Source of the DNA: Streptomyces olivochromogenes
GTDB taxonomy: Bacteria; Actinomycetota; Actinomycetes; Streptomycetales; Streptomycetaceae
Assembly (NCBI RefSeq): GCF_001514115.1
Contig: NZ_KQ948456.1
Coordinates: 157,491-221,490 of the forward strand
Direction: 5' to 3'
Length of the DNA: 64,000 nucleotides
Each line of letters opens with the position of its first letter. Position 1 is the first letter of the stretch. Of the stretch, positions 48,183 to 56,596 are shown piece by piece. The position numbers and the translations under genes were made by a program. The notes under the pieces are model-generated. The model was not told where the DNA came from and did not search any database. It was given only the letters and a program-made list of their open reading frames with translations.

Positions 48183-49371
48183 CGGGCGGACCCGGCCGGC
48201 GCAGACGGCGGAACTCGATCCTGTCGTACGGCCGTGTCGAGCCCGTCTCGTACAGGATCCCGACCCGGTCGGTTCCAAGGTCGACCAGGTCCGAGTAGGC
48301 GGCGGGTGCGGAGGAGAGGGTCGTCGCCCTGGTGAAGGTTTTGCCGTCGTCCGTGCTGCGCCAGATGGTCATCGCGCGGCGGGCGGTGGGTACGGAAGGG
48401 GCCGAGAAGAGCAAGGGGGCATGGGCGCCCCGGAGTTGGAGGACGCTGCCCTGGACGACGGGGACGTCGTCCAGGGTGGGCTGGATCGCGTAGGGGCGGT
48501 CCAGGGTCTCGCCGCCGTCGCTGGAGTAGGTGTCCAGTCGGTTGCCGGGGGTGGTGCCGCCCTCGTCGCGGGCGCTGAAGTACAGGCGTCCGTCGGGGAG
48601 TTCGGCCGCGCCGCTCTCGTTGGCGTCGACCCGGCCGTCGTAGGTGCGGTCGGTGAAGCCCAGGTGCCAGGTACGGCCGCCGTCGTCGGAGTAGATCGCG
48701 TGCGCCCCGTAGTACTTGGCTTCCCGGCCGGTGTCGGCCGAGCCCGCGGGCGGGGCGGCGGAGTGGTTGGCGGGGACGACCAGACGACCGGCGTGCGGGC
48801 CGTGGCGGAGGGCGATCGCATGGCCGGGGCCCGTCGCGTACCAGCGCCAGCCCGGCGGCTTCACCTCGGCCGTGATGTCCCGGGGAGCGGAGAAGCGCAG
48901 GCCGTCGTCGCGGCTCGTCTGGACGAAGACGCGGCGGCCCTGGCGCGCCGCGACCTCGCCCCGCATGATCCGCGCCTCGGTCACCGCGCCGCTGCTGTAG
49001 GAGGTGACCAGGACGATCCGGCCGGTGCGCGGGTCCACGACGGGCGCCGGGTTGCCCCGGGTGTCCCCGGCCCCCGCCGCGACGACCCGCGGCGCATCCC
49101 ACGTACAGCCGCCGTCGAAGGAGCGTCTGAGGACGACGTCGATGTGGCCGCTGTCGCCCGCGCCGTCGTGCCGCCCCTCGGCGAAGGCGAGCACCGTGCC
49201 CGCGCGGGTGGTGACGACCGCCGGGATGCGGTAGGTGTCGTAGCCGCCCTCGCCCGCGGTGTACGGCACGGAGGAGGCGCAGTCGGCACGGGAACCGGGG
49301 GCGGCGGACTCGACGCCGACGCCGGAGGCGAGCAGGCCGAAGGCCAGGGCGGCGACGAGGCTGCGGCTCAG
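48175..49371 (-). CDS. nanI: Secreted exo-alpha-sialidase (GH33), apparent CTG start
   Basis: The sialidase domain starts VPYTAGEGGYDTYRIPAVVTTRAG with the conserved YRIP arginine. Asp-boxes are SFDGGCTW, YSDDGGRTW, SSDGGETL (Trp lost) and STDDGKTF; the Tyr/Glu region VDANESGAAELPDG and the third Arg are present. A good signal peptide (LSRSLVAALAFGLLASGVGV) is encoded in frame upstream of GTG 49269, but no ATG, GTG or TTG precedes it before an in-frame stop. CTG 49371 has GGGGA 5 bases upstream and gives 398 residues. It releases terminal sialic acids from glycans outside the cell. Confidence 0.85.
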   Translation of the reverse strand: MSRSLVAALAFGLLASGVGVESAAPGSRADCASSVPYTAGEGGYDTYRIPAVVTTRAGTVLAFAEGRHDGAGDSGHIDVVLRRSFDGGCTWDAPRVVAAGAGDTRGNPAPVVDPRTGRIVLVTSYSSGAVTEARIMRGEVAARQGRRVFVQTSRDDGLRFSAPRDITAEVKPPGWRWYATGPGHAIALRHGPHAGRLVVPANHSAAPPAGSADTGREAKYYGAHAIYSDDGGRTWHLGFTDRTYDGRVDANESGAAELPDGRLYFSARDEGGTTPGNRLDTYSSDGGETLDRPYAIQPTLDDVPVVQGSVLQLRGAHAPLLFSAPSVPTARRAMTIWRSTDDGKTFTRATTLSSAPAAYSDLVDLGTDRVGILYETGSTRPYDRIEFRRLRRPGPPVR

Positions 49372-49411
49372 GGTGGTCCCCGCTCTCCCCCGCGCAACAC
49401 GAGGGTCCGGT

Positions 49412-49434
49412 TACGGTGTGTCGCTCACACCGTA
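49412..49434. promoter_or_regulatory. Perfect 9-bp inverted repeat upstream of sialidase
   Basis: TACGGTGTG (49412-49420) and CACACCGTA (49426-49434) flank TCGCT, about 41 bp before the sialidase start and 33 bp after the stop of the upstream minus-strand gene. It could be an operator for the sialidase or a terminator for the previous gene. Confidence 0.55.
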
Positions 49435-49467
49435 CCCTGAGTCACCGACCGTCACTCCCGCCCCTCG

Positions 49468-50130
49468 CTACGAGGGCGTGCGCGCCGCCGCCAGCAGTCG
49501 CGTCACGTCGTCCGCGCAGATCGTCAGCGCCGCGCCCACGGTGGCGAGGACGTCCCGTTCGGCGGGGGTGTAGGGCCCGTCCGCCAGGGCGATCCGGGCG
49601 CCCTGGAGCAGGATCGATTCGCGTCCCGTCGCGGCGAGGTGCGGCGCCAGCGGATCCAGGGCCTCGTGCAGCTCTATGGCGAGGCCCGCCCCGCACGGCT
49701 CCCCGAAGATCCGGCCCGTGTCCGCGGCGAGCGCCTCGACGAGGGCGCCGAGCTGGTCCTCCGTGCAGTCGTCGAAGCCGGCCGAGCGCACCGCGGTCGC
49801 CGCGGTCTCCAGGGACGTACGGGAGCAGGTGCCGCCGGCGGCGAGCACGGCGAGCGCGACGGTGTGGACGGCGTCGCGGAGCATCGCCGAGAAGCGGGTG
49901 GTGGTCGGGTGGTCCAGGACGTCCGCGCCGTAGTGGCAGCCGCAGGCGGCGCACTCGACGACGGGTCCCGTGTCACCGCGCGGCAGGACCGGGACGCCGA
50001 GGAGGGTGAAGCGGCGCCGGCCGGTGAGCCGCTGATAGTTGCGGTCGCCCCCGCAGCCCGGGCAGAAGAACTCGCCGTCCCCCATGGTGGTCCACGCGGT
50101 ACGGGTGCCTAGGATGCGGGAAATCTGCAC
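49468..50130 (-). CDS. Zinc-ribbon protein with TerB-like helical domain
   Basis: The start GTG 50130 (VQISRILGTRTAWTTMGDGEFFCPGCGG) gives 220 residues; the open frame extends further without conserved sequence. An N-terminal zinc ribbon has CPGCGGDRNY and CAACGCHYG. A helical TerB-like domain follows with acidic positions (DDCTEDQLGALVEALAAD, ILLQGARIALADGPYTPAERDVLATVGAAL). Its function is unknown. TerB domains bind metal in tellurite/stress clusters, but no other ter gene is present. Confidence 0.78.
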   Translation of the reverse strand: MQISRILGTRTAWTTMGDGEFFCPGCGGDRNYQRLTGRRRFTLLGVPVLPRGDTGPVVECAACGCHYGADVLDHPTTTRFSAMLRDAVHTVALAVLAAGGTCSRTSLETAATAVRSAGFDDCTEDQLGALVEALAADTGRIFGEPCGAGLAIELHEALDPLAPHLAATGRESILLQGARIALADGPYTPAERDVLATVGAALTICADDVTRLLAAARTPS

Positions 50131-50292
50131 TGCACGACCGTTTCGTCCCCATCCTGGCAGCACGCTCGCACACCTCCGTAACGCCGCGGCAACATCGCCG
50201 CGCTGGCGTGATGTTAGCCACATTGTTGAGGCAGAGTCAGTACCTTGGACGAGACCTTTCCGTGATCTCCACGGCGATTGGCCGGTATACGA

Positions 50293-50330
50293 CGGGGCCC
50301 CGCCCGCCTCGAAAGGCGGACAGGGCCCCG
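50293..50330. terminator. leuA terminator hairpin
   Basis: Outer arms CGGGGCCC (50293-50300) and GGGCCCCG (50323-50330) enclose an inner stem CCGCCT (50304-50309) / AGGCGG (50314-50319). It lies just downstream of the minus-strand leuA stop. Confidence 0.8.
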
Positions 50331-50349
50331 AAAGTGCCGGTCAAAGTCC

Positions 50350-52071
50350 TCAGCGGGCCGCGCGGTTGACCGCGGAGACCACGGCCTTCAGCGACGCGCG
50401 TGTCGTATTCGCGTCGATGCCGATTCCCCACAGGACCTTGTCGTCGATCGCGCACTCGATGTACGAGGCGGCCTGCGCGGAGGCGCCCTCGCTCATCGTG
50501 TGCTCCTGGTAGTCCAGGAGGCGTGCGTCGATGCCGACGGACTGCAGGGCGTCGAAGAACGCGGAGATCGGACCGTTGCCGGTACCGGTCAGGACCGTGT
50601 CGACGCCGTCCACCGAGGCCTCGACGGTCAGCGAGTCGACGCCGTCGCGGTCGGTCGTGGTCTGGCCTGCCCTGACCTGGATGCGGCCCCACGCGTTGTC
50701 GGGGTTCGGCAGGTACTCGTCCTGGAAGATCGCCCAGATGTCCTTCGGGGTGACCTCGCCGCCCTCGGCGTCCGTCTTCGCCTGGATGATCTTCGAGAAC
50801 TCGATCTGCATCCGGCGCGGCAGGTCCAGCTTGTGGTCGTTCTTCAGGACGTAGGCGATCCCGCCCTTGCCGGACTGCGAGTTGACGCGGATCACGGCCT
50901 CGTACGAACGGCCGACGTCCTTCGGGTCGATCGGCAGGTACGGGACGGCCCACTCGATGTCGTCGACGGTGACGCCCTTCGCGGCGGCGTCCGCCTCCAT
51001 GGCGTCGAAGCCCTTCTTGATGGCGTCCTGGTGGGAGCCGGAGAAGGAGGTGTAGACGAGGTCGCCGACGTACGGGTGACGGGCGTGGACCTCCATCTGG
51101 TTGCAGTACTCGGCGGTGCGGCGGACCTCGTCGATGTTCGAGAAGTCGATCTGCGGGTCGACGCCCTGCGAGAACAGGTTCATGCCCAGGGTGACCAGGT
51201 CGACGTTGCCGGTGCGCTCACCCTGGCCGAACAGACAGCCCTCGATGCGGTCGGCGCCGGCCATCAGGGCCAGCTCGGCGGCGGCGACAGCCGTACCCCG
51301 GTCGTTGTGCGGGTGCACGGACAGGCAGACGAACTCGCGGCGGGACAGGTTGCGCGACATCCACTCGAAGCGGTCCGCGTGCGTGGACGGCGTCGAACGC
51401 TCCACTGTGGCGGGCAGGTTGAGGATGATCTCGCGGCCCGGGCCGGGCTGGTAGACGTCCATCACCGCCTCGCAGACCTCCAGGGCGAAGTCCAGCTCGG
51501 TGTCGGTGAAGATCTCGGGGCTGTACTGGTAGCCGAACACCGTCCGCTCGTCGAGCAGCTTCTCGGCGTACTCCATGACCAGCCGCGTGCCGTCGACGGC
51601 GATCTGCTTGATCTGGTCCTTGGAGCCGCGGAAGACGACCCGGCGGAAGACCGGGGCCGTCGCGTTGTACAGGTGGACCGTGGCGCGCTTGGCGCCGACC
51701 AGGGACTCCACCGTGCGCTCGATCAGGTCCTCGCGGGCCTGGGTCAGTACGGAGATCGTGACATCGTCCGGGATCGCGGTCTCGTCCTCGATGATCGAAC
51801 GGACGAAGTCGAAGTCGGTCTGCCCGGAGGCCGGGAATCCGACCTCGATCTCCTTGTAGCCCATCTTCACGAGCAGGTCGAACATCTCGCGCTTGCGGGC
51901 CGGAGACATCGGGTCGATCAGCGCCTGGTTGCCGTCCCGCAGGTCCGTCGACAGCCAGCGGGGGGCGACGGTGACACGCTTGTCCGGCCAGGTGCGGTCA
52001 GGAATGTCCACCTGCTCGTACTTGCCGTACTTGTGGACCGGCATGGCGGTGGACTGCTGGAAGTTCGGCAT
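50350..52071 (-). CDS. leuA: 2-isopropylmalate synthase
   Basis: The first committed step of leucine synthesis: acetyl-CoA plus 2-oxoisovalerate. The 573-residue long-form LeuA starts at ATG 52071 (MPNFQQSTAMPVHKYGKYEQVDIPDRTWPDK). The metal/active-site motif is WLSTDLRDGNQALIDPM; also seen are LSVHPHNDRGTAVAAAELALMAGADRIEGCLFGQGERTGNVDLVTLGMN and a C-terminal leucine-binding regulatory domain. It is preceded by a Leu-rich leader peptide, so transcription attenuation is likely. Confidence 0.97.
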   Translation of the reverse strand: MPNFQQSTAMPVHKYGKYEQVDIPDRTWPDKRVTVAPRWLSTDLRDGNQALIDPMSPARKREMFDLLVKMGYKEIEVGFPASGQTDFDFVRSIIEDETAIPDDVTISVLTQAREDLIERTVESLVGAKRATVHLYNATAPVFRRVVFRGSKDQIKQIAVDGTRLVMEYAEKLLDERTVFGYQYSPEIFTDTELDFALEVCEAVMDVYQPGPGREIILNLPATVERSTPSTHADRFEWMSRNLSRREFVCLSVHPHNDRGTAVAAAELALMAGADRIEGCLFGQGERTGNVDLVTLGMNLFSQGVDPQIDFSNIDEVRRTAEYCNQMEVHARHPYVGDLVYTSFSGSHQDAIKKGFDAMEADAAAKGVTVDDIEWAVPYLPIDPKDVGRSYEAVIRVNSQSGKGGIAYVLKNDHKLDLPRRMQIEFSKIIQAKTDAEGGEVTPKDIWAIFQDEYLPNPDNAWGRIQVRAGQTTTDRDGVDSLTVEASVDGVDTVLTGTGNGPISAFFDALQSVGIDARLLDYQEHTMSEGASAQAASYIECAIDDKVLWGIGIDANTTRASLKAVVSAVNRAAR

Positions 52072-52153
52072 GATGCGTGGGCTCCTCAGAGGGTGTCCGG
52101 AAGGACGGCCGACGGCGCAACGCCGAACTCCGCGGGGAGGGGGTCGGCCTCGA
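52072..52153 (-). promoter_or_regulatory. leuA attenuator region
   Basis: Between the leader peptide stop and leuA, the minus-strand RNA contains self-complementary G/C-rich segments, such as GGCGTT paired with AACGCC on opposite sides of a short loop, and the CCGAC-type arms flanking it. It is likely to form alternative stems that couple leader translation to leuA expression. Exact pairing was not computed. Confidence 0.5.
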
Positions 52154-52201
52154 CTACAGGCCCTCGCCGCGGCAGCTAAGGAGAAGCAGCCCGATACGCA
52201 T
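52154..52201 (-). CDS. leuL: leuA leader peptide (attenuator)
   Basis: A 15-codon ORF starts at ATG 52201: MRIGLLLLSCRGEGL, with four consecutive Leu codons (CTG CTT CTC CTT) and a GGAG just upstream. It lies 83 bp before leuA. Ribosome stalling at the Leu run would bias folding of the downstream G/C-rich leader and so control leuA by leucine supply, as in known actinobacterial leuA leaders. Confidence 0.85.
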   Translation of the reverse strand: MRIGLLLLSCRGEGL

Positions 52202-52424
52202 GATGCTCCGCAGCCTAGCCGAGCCTCACTCTCTCCGGAGGGCTGTATCAGTATGCGGGATCGTGACCACATAAGGAAGAAAACGGACAAAAAGTGTGGC
52301 GCACCACTCAGAGTGAGCCCTCTTACCACTGAAGAGCGGACCGATGGGCTCCTTATCGCCGCATTTCACGCAATCTTGGTCGCCGGTAGTGACAGCGAAG
52401 TAACTCAGTGCAATTGTGCCGAGC
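52202..52424. promoter_or_regulatory. Divergent promoter region of leuL-leuA and M4 protease
   Basis: This 223-bp gap contains AT-rich stretches (about 52268-52298, AGGAAGAAAACGGACAAAAAG). No additional gene is seen. On the minus strand CATACTGATAC (about 52245-52255) resembles a -10 region for leuA. Confidence 0.4.
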
Positions 52425-53498
52425 ATGACCGCGAACCCGGCAGGCTTCGAGCCTGTCTTCTGCACCATCGTGCCGCCCCACGTCCTCGACACGCTGGCCC
52501 AGCACGAGGACCCCGCGCTCGCCGGGCCCGCGCGCCGCACCCTGGAGCGCGACGCCTTCGAGCGCACCCACCGCCGGCTGACCACGGTCATCGGCGCGCC
52601 CACCGTGGCCCCGCCCCAGGGCGCGCCCGCGGACAAGCCGCAGCGCACCATCTACGACGCCAGGCACCACCAGGACCTGCCGGGCAAGAAGGTCCGCGGC
52701 GAGGCCGACAAGCCCGGCAAGGACGCCACGGTCAACCGCGCCTACGCCGGACTCGGCGCCACCTTCGACCTCTATCTGAACGCCTACGCCCGCAACTCGA
52801 TCAACGGCGAGGGCCTGCCCCTCACCGCGAGCGTCCACTTCGACGTCGACTACAACAACGCCTTCTGGAACGGCGAGCAGATGGTGTTCGGCGACGGCGA
52901 CGGCGAGATCTTCCTCGACTTCACCATCCCGGTCGACGTCATCGGCCACGAGCTGACCCACGGCGTCACCCAGTACACGGCGAACCTCACCTACTTCGGC
53001 CAGCCGGGCGCCCTGAACGAGTCCATGTCGGACGTCTTCGGCTCGCTGATCAAGCAGTACACGCTCGGCCAGACCGCCGCCGACGCCGACTGGCTGATCG
53101 GCGCGGGCCTGCTCGCCCCGCGCGTCACCGGCAAGGCGCTGCGCTCCATGAAGGAGCCCGGCACGGCGTACGACGACGACGTGCTCGGCAAGGACCCGCA
53201 GCCCGCGACGATGGACGGCTATGTGAAGACCGGCCGCGACAACGGCGGTGTCCACATCAACTCCGGCATCCCCAACCACGCCTTCTACCTGGTCGCCCAG
53301 TCCCTCGGCGGCCATGCCTGGGAGCGCGCCGGGCAGATCTGGTACGACGTCCTCACCGGCGGCGAGCTCCAGTCCCAGGCGAGCTTCTCCGACTTCGCCA
53401 AGCTGACGGTCGCCCAGGCCAGGAGCCGGTACGGCGAGGGCGAGGAGCTCCAGTCCGTCACGAAGGCCTGGGAACAGGTCGGGGTGCCGACGTCGTAG
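52425..53498 (+). CDS. Protealysin-like M4 metallopeptidase
   Basis: The 357-residue product from ATG 52425 (MTANPAGFEPVFCTIVPPHVLDTLAQ) has no signal peptide. It has a short protealysin-type propeptide (PPHVLDTLAQHEDPALAGPARRTLE) instead of the long thermolysin propeptide. The zinc site is HELTH at residues 175-179, with the third ligand Glu at about 199 in GALNESMSD, and the catalytic His region is NGGVHINSGIPNHAFYL. Protealysins act inside cells or after non-classical export. An emfourin-like inhibitor gene follows 32 bp later. Confidence 0.93.
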   Translation: MTANPAGFEPVFCTIVPPHVLDTLAQHEDPALAGPARRTLERDAFERTHRRLTTVIGAPTVAPPQGAPADKPQRTIYDARHHQDLPGKKVRGEADKPGKDATVNRAYAGLGATFDLYLNAYARNSINGEGLPLTASVHFDVDYNNAFWNGEQMVFGDGDGEIFLDFTIPVDVIGHELTHGVTQYTANLTYFGQPGALNESMSDVFGSLIKQYTLGQTAADADWLIGAGLLAPRVTGKALRSMKEPGTAYDDDVLGKDPQPATMDGYVKTGRDNGGVHINSGIPNHAFYLVAQSLGGHAWERAGQIWYDVLTGGELQSQASFSDFAKLTVAQARSRYGEGEELQSVTKAWEQVGVPTS

Positions 53499-53530
53499 CT
53501 TCGGCGCCCGACTCGTACTAGACAGGACCC

Positions 53531-53797
53531 ATGCGTATTCAGGTAAGGCGCACGGGTGGATTCGCGGGCATCGAGCGCCGTGCCGAGGTGGACACCTCGG
53601 GGCGCTCCGACGCGCCCGAGTGGCATGCCCTGGCCGAGCAGGCGATCGCCTCCGGCCAGGGCACGCGCCCCGCCGGGGTCCCCGACGGCTTCAGCTACGA
53701 GATCACGGTGAACGGGAAGACGGTCTACGCCGCCGACCCGAGACTGACGGAGGAACAGCGAAGCCTGATTTCGAGGGTCCTGAAGGAGGGCGCCTAG
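53531..53797 (+). CDS. Emfourin-type protealysin inhibitor
   Basis: The 88-residue product from ATG 53531 (MRIQVRRTGGFAGIERRAEVDTSG) follows the M4 protease. The opening IxVxRxGGFAGIxR and the later YEITVNGKTVYAADPRLTEEQRSLI match the emfourin family, small slow-tight inhibitors encoded next to protealysin-like proteases. It probably keeps the neighbouring protease inactive in the cytoplasm. Confidence 0.85.
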   Translation: MRIQVRRTGGFAGIERRAEVDTSGRSDAPEWHALAEQAIASGQGTRPAGVPDGFSYEITVNGKTVYAADPRLTEEQRSLISRVLKEGA

Positions 53798-53816
53798 AAA
53801 CGCCGGTTCAGGGGAG

Positions 53817-53853
53817 CTTTTCAGGGGCGCGGGGAACTGCGCGACAAGCCCCC
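53817..53853. repeat. Dispersed Streptomyces repeat, copy C (reversed)
   Basis: TCAGGGGCGCGGGGAACTGC at 53821-53840 is the reverse complement of the core in copies A and B. It lies downstream of the emfourin gene. Confidence 0.8.
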
Positions 53854-53941
53854 ACCGGGCCGCAGTCGCGAAGAACACCGCACCACCCCTCCGTATGGGC
53901 GCCCCCCGAAAAAGCCGTAACTCCCAGTTCACACCAACCCG

Positions 53942-53966
53942 TTGACTTCCCTTACTGTCGGTAAGG
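53942..53966 (+). promoter_or_regulatory. Promoter/operator of beta-glucosidase operon
   Basis: TTGACT (53942-53947) is followed by the inverted repeat CTTAC (53951-53955) / GTAAG (53961-53965), which abuts ATG 53967. A repressor bound here would block the promoter. The regulator is not in this window. Confidence 0.5.
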
Positions 53967-55295
53967 ATGATCGCGCGCATGGCGACGAACCCCCTACCGC
54001 AGTTCCCGCCCGGCTTCCTCTGGGGCGTGTCCACCTCGGCCCACCAGATCGAGGGAGCCGCGGCCGAACGCGACCCGTCGGTGTGGGACGCGTTCACGGC
54101 CGAACCCGGCCACATCAAGGACGGCTCGACGGCGGACGTGGCCTGCGACCACTACCACCGCTACCCCGAGGACGTGGCCCTCCTCGCCGACCTCGGCGTG
54201 GACGCGTACCGCTTCTCGATCTCCTGGCCCCGCGTGAACTCCCCCGGCGGCCTCGACTTCTACGACCGCCTGGTGGACGCCCTGCTCGCGGCGGGCATCC
54301 GCCCCGTACCCACCCTCTTCCACTGGGACCTCCCGCTGAAGCTCGAAGAGGCCGGCGGCTGGCTGAACCGGGACACCGCGGAGCGCTTCGCCGAGTACGC
54401 CGGTGTCGTCGCCGCCCGCCTCGGCGACCGCGTCAAGAAGTGGATCACCCTCAACGAGCCCGCCGAACACACCCTGCTCGGCCACGCGCTCGGCGCCCAC
54501 GCCCCGGGCAGACAGCTCCTGTTCGACTCACTTCCGGTCGCCCACCACCAGCTGCTGGCCCACGGCCTCGCCGTCCGGTCGCTGCGCGCGGCCGGCGTCA
54601 CGGACATCGGCATCGCCAACTCGCACGGCCCGACCTGGGCGGCCTCCGAGCGGCCCGAGGACGTGGAGGCCGCCGACTTCTACGACCTCCTCCTCAACCG
54701 CCTGTTCGCGGACCCGCTGCTGCTGGGCCAATACCCGGATGGCATCGGGGAGTTGATGCCGGGCGATGTCGAGGCGGATCTGAAGGTCATCGCGGAGCCG
54801 ATCGACTGGTACGGGATCAACTACTACCAGCCGACCAAGGTGGGCGCCCCCGAAGGCGCGGAGATCGAGTTCAGCGGACTGACCCTGCCCGCCGAACTCC
54901 CCTTCTCCGTACGGGAACTGGAGGGCTACCCGGTCACCGACTTCGGCTGGCCGGTGGTCCCCGAGGCGCTGACCGAGCTCCTCGTGGGCTTCCGCGAGCG
55001 CTACGGGGACCGCCTCCCGCCGGTCGTCATCACCGAGAACGGCTGCAGTTACGAGGGCATCGACGACCAGGAGCGGATCGCGTTCCTCGACGGCCATGTC
55101 CGGGCGCTGCACCGGGCGTTGGAACAGGGCGTGGACGTTCGCGGGTATTTCGTGTGGTCGTTGCTGGACAACTTCGAGTGGGCCGAGGGGTACGCGCGGC
55201 GCTTCGGACTGGTCCACGTCGACTACGACACGCTGAAGCGGACCCCGAAGGCGTCGTACACCTGGCTGCGCGACGCGCTGCGGGCGCGGGGATGA
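53967..55295 (+). CDS. GH1 beta-glucosidase
   Basis: The 442-residue product starts at ATG 53967, or ATG 53979 (MATNPLPQFPPGFLWG). It has the N-terminal GH1 signature FLWGVSTSAHQIEGA. The acid/base Glu164 is in TLNEP and the nucleophile Glu357 is in ITENG, with WSLLDNFEWAEGYARRFGLVHVDY at the end. No signal peptide is seen, so it hydrolyses imported beta-glucosides in the cytosol. It overlaps the next transporter gene by ATGA. Confidence 0.96.
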   Translation: MIARMATNPLPQFPPGFLWGVSTSAHQIEGAAAERDPSVWDAFTAEPGHIKDGSTADVACDHYHRYPEDVALLADLGVDAYRFSISWPRVNSPGGLDFYDRLVDALLAAGIRPVPTLFHWDLPLKLEEAGGWLNRDTAERFAEYAGVVAARLGDRVKKWITLNEPAEHTLLGHALGAHAPGRQLLFDSLPVAHHQLLAHGLAVRSLRAAGVTDIGIANSHGPTWAASERPEDVEAADFYDLLLNRLFADPLLLGQYPDGIGELMPGDVEADLKVIAEPIDWYGINYYQPTKVGAPEGAEIEFSGLTLPAELPFSVRELEGYPVTDFGWPVVPEALTELLVGFRERYGDRLPPVVITENGCSYEGIDDQERIAFLDGHVRALHRALEQGVDVRGYFVWSLLDNFEWAEGYARRFGLVHVDYDTLKRTPKASYTWLRDALRARG

Positions 55296-56554
55296 CGGCG
55301 GCGGACCCCGTCGCGAACGTGGAGGCGCTCGCCGAGCCCGTCGAGCGGGTCGGCCGGGGCTGGACCTCGGCGCTCTCGCTCGCCAACGGGGCGATCTGGG
55401 TGGGCTGGTACGGCCCGCTGCAGATCCTGCTGGCCTCCCAGGCGGAGGACTTCGCGCCCGGCACCGGCATGTCGAAGGAGACGATGCTGGCGTGGGTCAC
55501 GGGCGCGGGCGCGGTGGTGTCGCTGGTCGCCAACCCGCTCTTCGGCGCGCTGTCCGACCGGACGACGGCGCGCTGGGGCCGCCGTACGCCGTGGATCGTG
55601 GCGGGTGCGGCGGGCGGCGCTCTCTCCCTGCTGCTCCTGGCGGGCGCGGGCGGGGTCTGGACGATGGCGGCCGGCTGGTGCCTGGTCCAGCTCACCCTGA
55701 ACGCCGCCTTCGCCGCGATCACCGCGGCGGTCCCCGACCGGGTGCCCCGCCTCCAGCGGGGTTCCGTGGGCGGCTGGCTGGGCGCGGCGCAGATCCTGGG
55801 CGTGGTGGGCGGGACGGGTCTCGCGACGGCGGCGGGGGGTGTGGGCGGCGGCTACGCGGCGTGCGCGGTGTTCACACTGGTGGGCGTGCTGCCGTACGTA
55901 CTGCGGTACCAGGACCTGCGACTGCCGGCGTCGGCGCGGCCCGCCTGGTCCTGGCGCACGTTCACGGCCTCGTTCTGGCTGAGTCCGCGCCGCCACCCGG
56001 ACCTGGCCTGGGCCTGGCTGACCCGCTTCCTGATCAAGCTGAGCAACGCCCTGGTCCTGCTCTACCTCCTGTACTACCTCCGCGACCGGCTCCACTACGA
56101 CGACCCCGAGAACGGCGTACTGATCCTCACGGCGGTCAACGGCGTCACCCTCCTCGCCACGGTCGTGGTCGGCGGGGTGTGGTCGGACCGGGTGGGCCGC
56201 CGCAAGCCGTTCGTGATCTGGTCGGGCGTCCTGATGGCGGTGGCGACGGCGGTCCTCTCCGGGTGGCAGACCTGGCCGGGCGCGCTCGTCGCGGCGGCGG
56301 TCCTCGGCATCGGGTTCGGCGTCTTCACCTCCGTCGACTTCGCCCTGATGACGGACGTCCTGCCCAAGGCCCTGGACCGCGGCAAGGACCTCGGCGTCAT
56401 CAACGTCGCCAACGCCCTCCCCCAGGTCGCCGCCCCCGCCCTGGCGGCACCGATCGTGACGTATCTGGGCGGCTACCGGGTGCTGTACCTGGTGGCGGCG
56501 GTGATCGGACTGGCGGGGGCACTGCTGGTGGGGCGGATCAGGGGCGTGGAGTGA
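55292..56554 (+). CDS. MFS/GPH-type sugar transporter
   Basis: The 420-residue product from ATG 55292 (MTAADPVANVEALAEPVERVGRGWTSAL) overlaps the beta-glucosidase stop. It has twelve likely membrane segments, with ANPLFGALSDRTTARWGRRTPWIVAGA and GGVWSDRVGRRKPFVIW as the two MFS loop motifs of glycoside/sucrose-type carriers. It probably imports the beta-glucoside that the upstream enzyme cleaves. Confidence 0.9.
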   Translation: MTAADPVANVEALAEPVERVGRGWTSALSLANGAIWVGWYGPLQILLASQAEDFAPGTGMSKETMLAWVTGAGAVVSLVANPLFGALSDRTTARWGRRTPWIVAGAAGGALSLLLLAGAGGVWTMAAGWCLVQLTLNAAFAAITAAVPDRVPRLQRGSVGGWLGAAQILGVVGGTGLATAAGGVGGGYAACAVFTLVGVLPYVLRYQDLRLPASARPAWSWRTFTASFWLSPRRHPDLAWAWLTRFLIKLSNALVLLYLLYYLRDRLHYDDPENGVLILTAVNGVTLLATVVVGGVWSDRVGRRKPFVIWSGVLMAVATAVLSGWQTWPGALVAAAVLGIGFGVFTSVDFALMTDVLPKALDRGKDLGVINVANALPQVAAPALAAPIVTYLGGYRVLYLVAAVIGLAGALLVGRIRGVE

Positions 56555-56596
56555 ATTCAGGTGCCACCGGCATCGGTGTTGCTCTTGGATGGCTCC

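Noticed and set aside
53942..56554. 870-codon plus frame joining the beta-glucosidase region and the transporter
   Set aside because: Its first half is out of frame with the GH1 enzyme and meaningless. Only the part from ATG 55292 is real.
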